A DNA stretch of 64,000 bases, from the NCBI GenBank assembly GCA_029204225.1, contig CM055113.1:1901973-1965972 (forward strand), written 5' to 3'. Shown here in pieces: positions 11,602 through 21,027 of this stretch; the first letter of the stretch is position 1, and each line of letters starts with the position of its first letter. The position numbers and the translations under genes were made by a program. This DNA comes from Diphasiastrum complanatum. Taxonomy: Eukaryota > Streptophyta > Lycopodiopsida > Lycopodiales > Lycopodiaceae. Under the pieces are notes generated by a model. That model was not told the origin of the DNA. It ran no database searches and was given only the letters and a program-made list of their open reading frames with translations.

Positions 11602-11774
11602 TTATCGATCAGGAGATCTGGACAGGAACATGCTCCAATGTTTACATCAACAGTTGATATCGGTGGTCTGCTTTACACTGGTGGTCCTGCTAAGAACAAA
11701 AAGGAAGCAGAGGGCACATACTGCCAAGAGAAAGTGAGACGGTTGCGCTTGCTCTGGAAAAAGCTCCCGATTAG
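11602..11774 (+). pseudogene. Double-stranded-RNA-binding domain fragment (frameshifted)
   Basis: The forward frame from about 11614 reads SGQEHAPMFTSTVDIGG then YTGGPAKNKKEAE. This matches the beta1-beta3 and helix-2 start of a dsRBD (consensus G..H.P.F...V.V.G..Y.G...NKKEAE), most like plant DRB/HYL1-type proteins. The expected helix-2 end, ETVALALEKAPD, is readable just downstream in another frame and ends at a TAG (11772-11774). A frameshift therefore splits the domain around 11725. The first part of the domain (helix 1) is missing. It directly abuts a BAHD acyltransferase fragment. Confidence 0.7.
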
Positions 11775-12190
11775 TCTTGCAAGCTATTCTTTGTTGTGGA
11801 TTTTTGCAACATAATTGATCCACCGCTTCCTAGCAACTATGCAGGCAATGCCATCGATGCACCGCTAGTGGAGATGCAGCACGGGGATCTCATCAGCAAC
11901 TACCTCTCTTTCTGTGTGAGAAAAATCCAACAGGCCATGGAATCTGTCACGAATGATTATCTAAGATCAAGCATTGACTGGTGGGAGGGAGATTTACAGA
12001 GGTGTGTCTGCTATAATAGATGGAATTATAGCAGTTGCATGGTGAAAGATCCCATTTGAAATGCTTGATTTGGTTGGGGGAAGCCGATTTATGCTGGACC
12101 TGTGGTGAATGACTGCACAAAACTCATTTTACTGCTATCAAATGGAAAGCATGACGTTGGATTGAGTGTCTACTTGGCTCTCCTTCTAGA
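11775..12190 (+). pseudogene. BAHD acyltransferase C-terminal exon (broken)
   Basis: From 11775 the frame reads KLFFVVDFCN, IDPPLPSNYAGNAI and NDYLRSSIDWWE. These match the BAHD (HCT-type) region after the HXXXD half: the D.R.R..PPLP..Y.GN block. Further on, EMLD and FGWGKPIYAGP are in adjacent frames around 12065-12085, so the hallmark DFGWG motif is split by a one-base frameshift. VGLSVYLALL near 12160 matches the family C-terminus. BAHD enzymes transfer acyl groups from CoA to alcohols or amines in plant metabolism. The N-terminal half with HXXXD is absent, so no function is possible. Confidence 0.8.
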
Positions 12191-12249
12191 GTTCAAAACT
12201 GAGAGAGGGACGAGATGCTTTGAGTGAGAGAGGGAGAGATAGACAGTAG

Positions 12250-12252
<3 letters not shown>

Positions 12253-12317
<65 letters not shown>
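12253..12317. repeat. (AG)n microsatellite, about 65 bp
   Basis: A perfect AG dinucleotide run of about 32 units lies just downstream of the BAHD fragment. Confidence 0.98.
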
Positions 12318-12319
<2 letters not shown>

Positions 12320-12824
12320 TGTAGGCGTGATAGGGAGCGCATGAGATGCTGCCAGGGAGGAAGAAGCCACCGTTGTAGATACCAAGCAGGCATCTGATGT
12401 TGCAGCCCTTGCTACCGCCGTTATTGCCTACACAAGGAGCACTGCTGCTATCTATTCTCCCAAAGGCTTGAATCAATCTGGTTCAGAAACCTATCCCAAG
12501 GGCTAATACACTACCTCTCAACTCCACTGCAAGCACTTATGATGCATGGATGGATCCCGCCATCTTGACCACAGGTGGGGACATCAGTCAGGCAGTTCAA
12601 TCTTGGGGCCATGGTGGGAGTGGTATTTCAAATTCTGCAAGTGTTGCTTTAAAGCCAAGTTACAAACCAGGCGGTGGAGGCGGAGTGAATTTGATGCGAT
12701 CATTGGCGACCGGTTCCGAAAACAATATTCTCTACAATTTTTCAGAAATACTTTATCATAAAAGAATGGCTGGTAATTGAGAGTACCGTGAGAGATCTAG
12801 AGCTATTATTTTGCTTCTTTATCA
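12318..12824 (+). other. Unassigned sequence ending in the LTR of Copia-2
   Basis: The stretch ends TTTATCA directly before a primer binding site at 12825, so its right part should be the 5' LTR of Copia-2 (end CA). The LTR start is not visible. A 76-codon frame (12550-12780) with a GGGGG run is open but shows no family features; part of it may be LTR. Confidence 0.45.
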
Positions 12825-12840
12825 TGGTATCAGAGCCTAG
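12825..12840 (+). promoter_or_regulatory. Copia-2 primer binding site
   Basis: TGGTATCAGAGCCTAG follows directly after an LTR-like CA end. TGGTATCAGAGC is complementary to the 3' end of plant initiator methionine tRNA, the usual Copia primer. Confidence 0.85.
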
Positions 12841-12959
12841 GTAGAGATAGGCTGAGTGTAGAGTCATATATTGTGTCTGGAGGAGGAGTGTGCCCCTCTG
12901 TGCTTGTTGAAGTTCCTCTCTTAGCGCAAGGAGAAAGCCATGTCAAGTGTAGGATCTTC

Positions 12960-13768
12960 ATTTCTATCACTCTCCTGCTCTATTCAATGGAGTTGGATGC
13001 GATGGATGGAAGAAAACCATGTGCCTCTATCTGAAAGGTGAAATGGTGTATGAGGTAGTGGATGGAACAGAAGATAAACTTGTGCTTGGACCTCAGCCAA
13101 GCAAGCCTCAACAGAATGAACTGATCGAATGGACACAGAAGAACAACAAAGTCATAGCATGTATTGCCCTCTGCCTTGCACCTCATGTGAGAAACATGAT
13201 GAAGGCTCACATGCTCATAGCAAGGATCTCATGGAAGCCTTGCAAGCCATTTATGGGCAAAAATCAGAAATGAATGCCTTGCGCCTGGAAGTTGCTCTAG
13301 ATGAGCTAAAATTCATTGAAGGAGAAAGCCTTTAAGACAATCTTACCAAGATGGAGGACCTGTTCAGCCAATTAGTGGAGCTAAGTGAAATTTCTGCTCT
13401 CAAGGAAAGCCAAAAGAAGTTGAAGCTATACAAATCTCTGCCCAAATCGTGGGCAAGCATAGTTGAGATGCTGATTGCTACCAAGCGTGGAGAGTCATGG
13501 AGTTCTATGGTCAACACTTTGCTTGACATGAAAACAATGCCTAGCTTGCAAAATGGATCTTCAAGTAATGAGCAAGCTTGGTTTGCAAAGAACAAGCAAA
13601 AGCCAGTAGCAAGGAGACGAAATCAGCCAAGGAGTGATGGTAAGAATCACTCAGAGACCTACCCATCCAAGCACAAAGGCATCAAATGTTGGAGTTGCAA
13701 CGGTTTTGGACATGTGGCCAGCCAGTGTCCAAGCGAGATCGAGAAGGAAGAAGCGGATGAGGTTTAGA
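12960..13768 (+). pseudogene. Copia-2 gag with zinc knuckle
   Basis: Early residues FNGVGCDGWKKTMCLYLKGEM resemble the start of Copia gag. Later come EDLFSQLVELSEISALKES and a CX2CX4HX4C knuckle, CWSCNGFGHVASQC, at about 13690-13730. The gag is split: one frame to 13273, another around 13129-13335 with a TAA, and a third from 13351 to 13768. The knuckle would bind element RNA. Confidence 0.8.
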
Positions 13769-13869
13769 TGGTGGAAATGGTGGAAGCGCAAGAGCTTATA
13801 GAGGAGGTTAACTTCATGGAGGAGCTCATTTTGGATGAACCTACGATGATCAAGGATTCAGGTTGATGA

Positions 13870-15275
13870 CTTCCATCTTAAAATTCTTCAAAAGACTTTG
13901 AGCATAGTTTACTTGACTTATAGAGATAAAATCAGACCCTATAAGTACCTATATGCCTAAGATGAAGTGAAGACACCCTAGATCTACCATCTTGAACTCT
14001 AAGGATAGATCTATCTTGATTTTTTCAATACCATCAACACTATCTCCACTAATGATGATGTCATCTACATAAATGATAAAAGTACAATACCAACATCATC
14101 AAACTTAATGTAAAGAGTGGGATCATATTCACTTTGAACAAAAGAAAGAGAAATAAGATAGCAATGTAGTCTTGAATTCCAAGATCTCGAGGCTTGCCAT
14201 AGATGCTTCTTTAGAGATGACATACTTTGTTCTCTATTCCATGCTTGATGAACCCTTGTGGATGCTCCATATAGATATCCTCTTCCAAAAAACCATTCAA
14301 GAAAGCATTAGAGACATCCATTTGACATAGGATCCATCCAAAATGTGATGCAAGTGCAATGATTAGCCTTATTGTGACCATCTTGGCCACGGGTGCAAAA
14401 GTTTCCTCATAGTCTATCCCTCTCTCTTGAGCATAACCTTTTGCAACTAATCTTGCTTTATGTTTGTTAACACTCCCATTTGCATTCAACTTAAGCTTGA
14501 AGACCCACTTGCATCCTATTACATTCCTTTGAGGTCTATCAACAAGCAACCAAGTTTCATTCTCAATCAAGGCATTATACTCATCCAACATAGCTTTATA
14601 GCATTCTTTGGAGTTCAATGCATCTTCAACATTAGATGGTTCTTCAAAACTAGATAAAGCATAAGAAGTGGATGAGATACCCTCAACTTGCTGCCCTTTG
14701 CCTTGATATGTGAGGCTTGATGGCTCCACTTTTGCCCTTGAAGATCTCCTTGGTGTGATAGGTGGGTTTGGTGCTTGCTCCTCCATGAGCTCCTCCTCAA
14801 AACAAAGATCTTGCTCCTCAACCATCTTCTTCTTGATTGTTGGAGCACTTGAGCCTTCTTCAAGCATATGCATATGATGTTCATCAAATATAACATCCCT
14901 TGAGACAACAAATTTGTTCAAGGATGGGAGATAGACTTTGTAGCCCTTGCTTGAGCTAGCATATCCAAGCATGATCCCTTTTGTGAAAGATGGATCCTCC
15001 TTGGTTCTTGTTTCCAATGGCACATGCACATAACATATACACCCAAAAACGTTCAAGTGATTAAGATTGGGTTTCTTTCCATAAAACATCTCATAAGGAG
15101 TTTTGCCTTCAATTGCTTTGCAAGACACCCTATTCATCAAGTAGTTTGCACATACAAGAGACTCACCCCAAAAGGATTTGGGCAAACAAGCATCTAATCT
15201 TAAAGCCTTAGAACATTCACATAATGTTCTATTCCTTCTTTCAGCAACTCCATTTGTTGAGGAGTGTAAGGACAA
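13870..15275 (-). pseudogene. Copia-3 integrase end and reverse transcriptase (truncated)
   Basis: 14211-15275 is one long frame: NGVAERRNRTLCECSKALRL (integrase), KTPYEMFYGKKPNLNHLNVFG, the linker, then CKWVFKLKLNANG, KARLVAKGYAQ and [11 protein letters not shown] (RT). Beyond 14211 the RT continues out of frame to the catalytic YVDDIIISGDS near 14060 and DLGCLHFILGI near 13960, where homology stops. RNase H is absent. Confidence 0.88.
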
Positions 15276-16305
15276 GAAGTCTCTTTCTTGATCCCTTCCT
15301 CCTCACAAAAGGCCTTGAACTCATTGGAGATGAATTCTCCACCATTGTCACTTCTAGAAATGCTGATGCTATGATTATGATGCTTTTCCACAAACAACTT
15401 GAACTTTACAAAAGTATCAAATACTTGAGACTTGAAGGAAAGTAAGAACACCCAACAATATCTTAAGTAGTCAAAATGAAGGTTAAAAACATGGATGAAC
15501 CTCCATTAGAGTTGGTGCTAGCAATGAGCACATCTGAGTGTTTGAGTTCAAGAGTATGAGATGACTTTGTGATGGAGTTAGGAAACACCTTCTTATGTGC
15601 CTTGGATAAAGCACAAGCTTCACAAACCTTGTCTTCCTTCCCAATAGACCTTGGTAGGCCTAAAGCATACTCCTCCTTGATCATATCCTCCATGGAACCC
15701 GAGTTGACATGTCCAAGTCTTTTGTGCCATAAAGTGAAGGTAGATATCTTGCTCTTCTCGGCCAACATGACAACGTTAGTATCCACAAATGCATCCAACT
15801 TATAAAATTTGCCAAGTCTAGTGCCGTTAGCCACTATCTTACCCTTCTTCTTGATGAAACATTCATTTGAAACAAAGTCAACATTGAAACCATTGTCTAC
15901 CATTTGGCCAACACTTAGTAGATTCTTTGTTATTGTAGGAATGTACAAAACACCTTCTATGTTGATCTTTTTGGAAGATACTAAGCAAAGGAGAATGCTA
16001 CCAACTCCTTCAATCATACAAGCTTCATCATTTGCTGTATAGATAGACTTTATAGGTCCATCATAAGAAAAGAGAGAAGAGAAAAACTCCCTTTTGCTAG
16101 TCACGTGTGAACTAGCACCCGAGTCAATCCACCAAGGATCTTCTCCTTTGAAGCTTGTTGAAGAAAATATGGACATCATGAGAGAGTCCTCATGTGAACT
16201 CTCCTCCTCCTCCTCTTTGCTTATGTTGGCTTGGCTTTGATCTTGCGCCCTCTTGAAGCATTCCGAGGCATAATGCCCAATCTTGCTACAATAGTAGCAC
16301 TTCAC
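15276..16305 (-). pseudogene. Copia-3 zinc knuckle, protease and integrase N-terminus
   Basis: The frame 15463-16305 starts with the knuckle CYYCSKIGHYASEC, then WWIDSGASSHV (protease D-S-G), NLLSVGQMVDNGFNV, and the integrase zinc region LWHKRLGHVNS ... CEACALSKAHK. A new frame at 15200-15451 holds the second catalytic Asp in SRSDNGGEF. A frameshift near 15450-15465 breaks the catalytic core. Confidence 0.88.
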
Positions 16306-17029
16306 CTTTGATTTGTCCTTCTTGACTTTGGTGGTTGATGGAGATGCCTTTCAGGGTCCTTCTTGATCCTCAAGCTTTGAAGACTTCTTGAATGTTGATC
16401 CTTTGCCTTTGGACTTGCCTTTGCCTTTGGTGAAGAGAGCTTGGTCATCTCCACCTTGGATGGAAAGCCTATCCATCCTCTCTTGCATTTGGCTCCTTGA
16501 TTCCTCGGCCATGAGTGTGCCTTGGAGTTCTTCAAGTATGGGTAGCTTACCCATAATTGCATATCGCTGAATCAAATTGTCAAATTCAAAGCTTAGTCCA
16601 TTCAATATGAGTTGAACAAGCTCTTCATCCTTGATAGGGTCACCTATAAAGGCTAGCTCTTTGTTCAATTCCTTTACTCTTAGGATAGCTTCTATAGATT
16701 TGATTCTTCAAAGCTAACATTCTAGTTTGGTTCTTGGATTCGTAGACCTTTTGCAAAGTCTCCCAAGCATCTTGAGCCGAAGTGCAATCTCCTACCTCTC
16801 TTAAGAGTTCATTTGCAACATTCGTTTTTATGCAATGTAGTGCAACATTGCACCTCTTGATGTATTTGGCTTTTTCTTGAGGATGAATAGGTTCACCCTC
16901 CTTACCATTTACAATTTTCATCAGATCTTGCATGATCATGATGGATTCCATTCTAATTTTCCATATGGAATAGTTAGTTTTGTTGAGCCTTTCATTAGTA
17001 TCCAAAAGATATGCATTTATAGATGCCAT
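16302..17029 (-). pseudogene. Copia-3 gag (frameshifted)
   Basis: The start MASINAYLLDTNERLNKTNY and SIWKIRMESIMIMQDL are followed by VGDCTSAQDAWETLQKVYESK, the Copia gag (UBN2-type) fold. The frame moves near 16640-16670, continuing as ELAFIGDPIKDEELVQLILNG, and again near 16350. I chose the ATG at 17029 because it mirrors the gag start of Copia-5. Confidence 0.88.
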
Positions 17030-17828
17030 CTAGTCTCCTAATCAAGGACTTGACACAAATGAAAGTTACTTCTATTGATTTGATTGAAGATCTACCTTAT
17101 CCCACTTCTTAGGGACCTGAAAAGATCAGTAATAGACTTCCTATAAAGATCTAAAAATGATCTTTTACAAAATCAAATCATAGAATACTAGAAATAATGC
17201 ACTTGCTTGATTGAAGTAGACAATACTAGTAGAATTGCCCCTCTTTCTATAAAGAACATAAAAGCTTCCAAATGATTTGATCAAGAGTGATTTTCAGCTC
17301 CTTAATATACTTCCAAAATCACTTGTAAAAGATCTAAATGGAACTTAATGAGGATGCAACACAATTTACTATCCAATCACAAGCAAAAATTGATCAAAAT
17401 TGATGAAAAATTGATTTAATTTGGTGCATAAGTCAAGCAATGGTTGGACTGAACCTAAATCACTTTAGGAGGTGTCCTCTACACCTTAGAAAAGCCTTGA
17501 AGAGTCCCCAAAACTCTAATCTTCCCTCTCCGTGAATGCTAGAAAGCCTCCTCTATAAAATCACCTCCAAAACTCGCTTAGAAATCAATGCTTGGAGCAA
17601 GCAAAACTTGCTATCTTGGTAATGTGAATTGAATTCAACTTTGCCTCTGGATTTAGACACCTAAACACCTGCAAATGAAGTCACACAACACCAATCTCCA
17701 ATGTATTTGACTCACTTTGAGTTCTAGAATCAATGCTAGATGCTAAGATCCAATCTACACAAGATTTAGATAAAAAATTGTGATCAAATTGAATGAAAAC
17801 CAAGGATTTAGCTCATTTCAGCCTTTAG
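17030..17828 (-). other. Copia-3 untranslated leader
   Basis: About 800 bases between primer site and gag without a significant frame. It is AT-rich, with runs such as CAAAATTGATGAAAAATTGA. A similarly long leader (about 750 bases) is seen in Copia-5. Confidence 0.75.
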
Positions 17829-17840
17829 GCTCTGATACCA
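17829..17840 (-). promoter_or_regulatory. Copia-3 primer binding site
   Basis: GCTCTGATACCA on the plus strand is the exact reverse of TGGTATCAGAGC. It is immediately adjacent to the LTR edge at 17841. Confidence 0.92.
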
Positions 17841-18521
17841 TGTAAAAATTACAGCAAATAAGGATCCTAAAACACTTGAAATGATGAGGGAAACAATAGA
17901 TTATGATCTCATAAGATTAGCACAAGTTGAACCATCAAAATCCATCAAAAATCTATGCTTGAACCTCACTAAATGGCCCAAATCTTTGAAGAAGCCTTCA
18001 CACGTGTGAAAGTACGGCCTCCCACAGTCTGAGTACTGTACACCAGACCTACATTCAATCCTATAATCATTAGTAATCACAAGAACTCAAACAATTATGA
18101 ACATAGAGAGCAATTGCACCATTATGAGAGAAAAAACATGAAATTGCTTGATTGATTTTGGTGAGATATCATCACCTATATATACATGATCCATCACGAT
18201 TTTGGGCAGGTATGAGTAGCCCTAAACCTATCCCTAATGCTAATTTTGGTGGATCTTTCGTCCCTATCAAGTTAGGGTTGGAATCTTGGAGATCCCTCAA
18301 CAATGCAAAAATTACCAAAAATAGCTCCTATTTTTTCTCTCTTGTATCTAAGCATAATTTGGACTCATTCCAAAGGTTCTAACACTTAGGTCTACTTGAG
18401 AACATCCTTATGCATGGAATCCTATGCTATTTGGCACGTGTGACAAGCCACATCATGACCATCTAACTATTACAAGTCATATGACCAAAACTAATCAAGC
18501 TAGAATTGTGGATTTTTAACA
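17841..18521 (-). repeat. Copia-3 5' LTR, about 681 bp
   Basis: On the plus strand it begins TGTAAAAATTAC next to the primer site and ends GATTTTTAACA, giving TG...CA ends and a short terminal inverted repeat. No second copy exists in the window because the element is truncated. It contains CACACGTGTG-like palindromic text near 18000. Confidence 0.85.
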
Positions 18522-18531
18522 CCATACTGTA

Positions 18532-18785
18532 AATATTATATGATTGCTATATAATGCTATGTAGTGCGGATTAAATTTTGGCATCACTAGGTGGATGTCT
18601 GATTTTGAAGATCAATTTTTGTTTTGAATTTGGATATCGAAAAATCACGAATTTTCCGAGTCAATCTCGTATCGAAAAATTCTGATTTTGGGTCGAAATT
18701 TTCCGACCCAATGGTAACGAAATCCGTCCCTTAATATTATGCGATTGCTATGTAATGCTATGTAGTGCGGATTAAATTTTGGCAT
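18532..18785. repeat. 54-bp direct repeats flanking a segment with a GGGTCG/CGACCC hairpin
   Basis: Copies at 18532-18584 and 18732-18785 both read TATTAT...GATTGCTAT..AATGCTATGTAGTGCGG and end TTTTGGCAT. Between them lie near-repeats of ATCGAAAAAT and a perfect short inverted repeat GGGTCG...CGACCC (18690-18709). No protein feature is present. Confidence 0.85.
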
Positions 18786-19380
18786 GATATGTACTGTTGT
18801 TTTGAAATCACATGTTACTTTTGTTTTGGAATCACATGTAATGGAAATTGATGGAATGTTATAATACTTTGTTGTGGTAATCCAGATTCTTGGGATCTTG
18901 TAAGACCATTCGGAGTTTGTCGATCCTTTTGGAGCAGTCCCTGGTTACAGTTCAACAACTCCTTGTTGATTCTACTCTATCTAAGTAGTTATCTAACAAA
19001 GCATCACCTGAAATATTTAAGTCACTGTTTAAGATGCTAGAAAAGTGGAGTTATCAAGCTATCTACGACATTGTGACTATGGAGCTATCTAACGAATGTT
19101 AATAAACTGTATACACAATGATGTGTAATCATCTTCGGACGTTCAGACCCTTAGAGCTAATATTTGGCTAGGAGGTCTTGTACCATAGGCCTCTTAATGA
19201 ATTAGTGATGTCCATGTGTTTTCATTTTTCAGAACTATTAAAGGCCAAAATGAACAATTAAAGGCATGGTCCAATTTATGGGTCTGTTCCTTTCTTATTG
19301 AAGGTGTGAAGCTTCTCAATGTGTCACTTAATTTCACATGCTCTTACTTTCAAGGAGTATTATTACTGGTTTTCACGCGC
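18786..19380. other. Unassigned sequence left of Gypsy-2
   Basis: No gene or repeat family recognised. A 120-codon frame from 19216 has no family features and overlaps the out-of-frame start of the Gypsy-2 integrase remnant. Confidence 0.4.
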
Positions 19381-19439
19381 CTCCACACAAGGCTTTCTTT
19401 AATGCTCCAACGCGCTTCTCATCCTCTGATATCTATGAA

Positions 19440-19700
19440 CTATCGTTTTCTCCATTCACGAACATTCGAATGGTCGTTGAAGGAATTCAAGACTCTTGAA
19501 AGATTGCTAAGACCAATGACTTTGCCCTTGTTTATGATAGTCGTCACCAAAAGTTTCCGGGAAAACTTCATATGAAATGGTTGGGACCGTACAAAGTAAT
19601 CGAAGTATTCGAGAATGGTTCGGTACAACTTGAGTCACTCGAAGGAGAACTCCTACCTACACGTATTAACGGCTCCAGACTCAAGAAATATTTTATTTAA
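19440..19700 (+). pseudogene. Gypsy-2 integrase C-terminus
   Basis: In frame fragments the plus strand reads IAKTNDFALVYDSRHQKFPG, then KLHMKWLGPYKVIEVFENG and GELLPTRINGSRLKKYF, ending at a TAA near 19700. This is the GPY/F-like end of Tat/Athila-type integrases (DSR...FPGKL...W.GP). The catalytic core is absent. Confidence 0.82.
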
Positions 19701-19935
19701 CGAATATCATCCGATCATTCATTCGAATATCATCCGATCATTCATTCGAATACCACCCGAACATCCTTCGAATACTATCATCCGAACATCATTCGAGTCT
19801 TATTTGCGTATTTATTAATATTTATTTATTTTCATTTTTATTTATTTATTTATATTACTTATTTATTTATTTATTTATTCTATTTATTTATTTTTATTTG
19901 TTTATTTATTTATTTACTTATCGACTTAATTACTC
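19701..19935. repeat. TTCGAATA-type tandem repeats followed by a TTTA tetranucleotide tract
   Basis: 19701-19800 contains four to five degenerate copies of CATTCGAATATCATCCGA. 19808-19920 is an imperfect (TTTA)n tract. Both lie in the spacer between the integrase end and the extra ORF. Confidence 0.85.
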
Positions 19936-20211
19936 ATTTATTACTCTCTTAAATTCAAACGGTCTTAAGATACTTATCATGTTAACTTTCACCGCCGTCA
20001 TGAAGATTTCGTTAGATACCGCCTTAAGTATAGGTTTACAGTTGTCAAATCAACTATGCCACGTCACCATCCTCTTCTTCCATCCTTTGTTACCATAAAC
20101 CCCTTACCTTCTAGTTTTTACTCTTACACTTTCAAATTTTCCTTTGTGCTTACTTGCGATCCATTTTCCTCTTCTACGATTGCGATTCTTGCACACAACC
20201 ATCCGACAAAT

Positions 20212-21027
20212 ATGGATACGAGTTCAAGCAGCGCCATATCATGGAAGGTTCGCGCCTCTATTCGGCTGGCGTCGATTCAGTCCTTGTTGGACCGTTGCCG
20301 GTTGGGTAACATGAAGGTGGACCCCTCTATTGTGCTAACCAACGTCAGTGAAGAATTCGTGAATTCTATCCACGAAGTCACTGATGTTGATTTCAAGGTC
20401 AAACTGCGCAACACCGCCTGCTTGATCAACGAAAGAATTTTCTCTACAGCCCTTGGATTACCGACTGATAGAGTCTGTAATTCAACTTCCAAGGATGCTG
20501 TGGAGGAAACAAAATACTTCCTAGCAAACTGCTATGTCCCCAGCAAGGGATACAAAATCTCGATGACGAAGGACACTCAGCTGAAGCTGCTTTGTAAGTA
20601 TGCCAATCAAGTCCTGTTCATCACTGATGCTGATGCAACTATTTCAGTACAGAACTTTGGCTACTTACTGGATGCGCTTGAGGGAAATCCCGTCTGTTTC
20701 GGCCTGATTGCCTTCAAAGCTTTTCTAAGGTGGGTCAAGCACAGAAAATTCACAATAGTCGGAGCTCATATCTCTCGACTCTGTGAATATCTTGGAATTC
20801 TAACGGAAGCCGAGCAGAATAGCTTAGTCGGCAGACTGGTTCCGACAACAAAGGTGGATTTCTCAAGCCTTCTGCAGTCAGCTACTCCAAGTATTGCAGC
20901 AACAGCCATGGAAATCACAGAGGAAGCAACTCAAAAGGAGCCTAGCACTGGCTCAGAACCAGTAAGATATGAAGCCTCAGAAATTGAGCCTATGCAGGAC
21001 GACAGTGCTGCACAAGCTCATTCGTAG
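20212..21027 (+). CDS. Gypsy-2 extra ORF, N-terminal part up to an in-frame TAG
   Basis: The first methionine with a plausible start is at 20212 (MDTSSSSAISWKVRASIRLA); the frame is open from 20056. It contains a globular domain of about 190 residues (VDPSIVLTNVSEEFVNSI, RIFSTALGLPTDRV, CEYLGILTEAEQNSLVGRL) and an acidic, Ser/Thr-rich end. The layout resembles domains called putative plant transposon protein in extra ORFs of angiosperm Gypsy elements; I cannot confirm homology by eye. Position after integrase and before the LTR suggests an element-encoded accessory protein. The TAG at 21025-21027 is followed by the same open frame. Confidence 0.65.
   Translation: MDTSSSSAISWKVRASIRLASIQSLLDRCRLGNMKVDPSIVLTNVSEEFVNSIHEVTDVDFKVKLRNTACLINERIFSTALGLPTDRVCNSTSKDAVEETKYFLANCYVPSKGYKISMTKDTQLKLLCKYANQVLFITDADATISVQNFGYLLDALEGNPVCFGLIAFKAFLRWVKHRKFTIVGAHISRLCEYLGILTEAEQNSLVGRLVPTTKVDFSSLLQSATPSIAATAMEITEEATQKEPSTGSEPVRYEASEIEPMQDDSAAQAHS

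Larger units (their letters stand above)
12825..13868 (+). mobile_element. Copia-2: 5' fragment (primer site and gag)
   Basis: A plus-strand Copia beginning, primer site plus gag, is cut off at about 13868, where minus-strand Copia-3 RT sequence begins. Protease to RNase H are missing. The head-on junction of two truncated elements suggests deletion or rearrangement after insertion. Confidence 0.8.
13870..18521 (-). mobile_element. Copia-3: Ty1-copia with 5' LTR, truncated in RT
   Basis: On the minus strand the element runs 5' LTR (18521-17841), primer site, leader, gag, protease, integrase and RT. It is cut inside RT at about 13870, so RNase H and the 3' LTR are gone. Its gag (LNKTNYSIWKIRMESI) is clearly related to that of Copia-5, placing both in one lineage. 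Several frameshifts mark it as inactive. Confidence 0.92.

Noticed and set aside
12193-12476. Leu-Ser repeat frames on the minus strand
   Set aside because: They are produced by the (AG)n tract at 12253-12317.
19216-19575. 119-codon plus-strand frame as a gene
   Set aside because: It overlaps, in another frame, the recognisable Gypsy-2 integrase end and has no family features.
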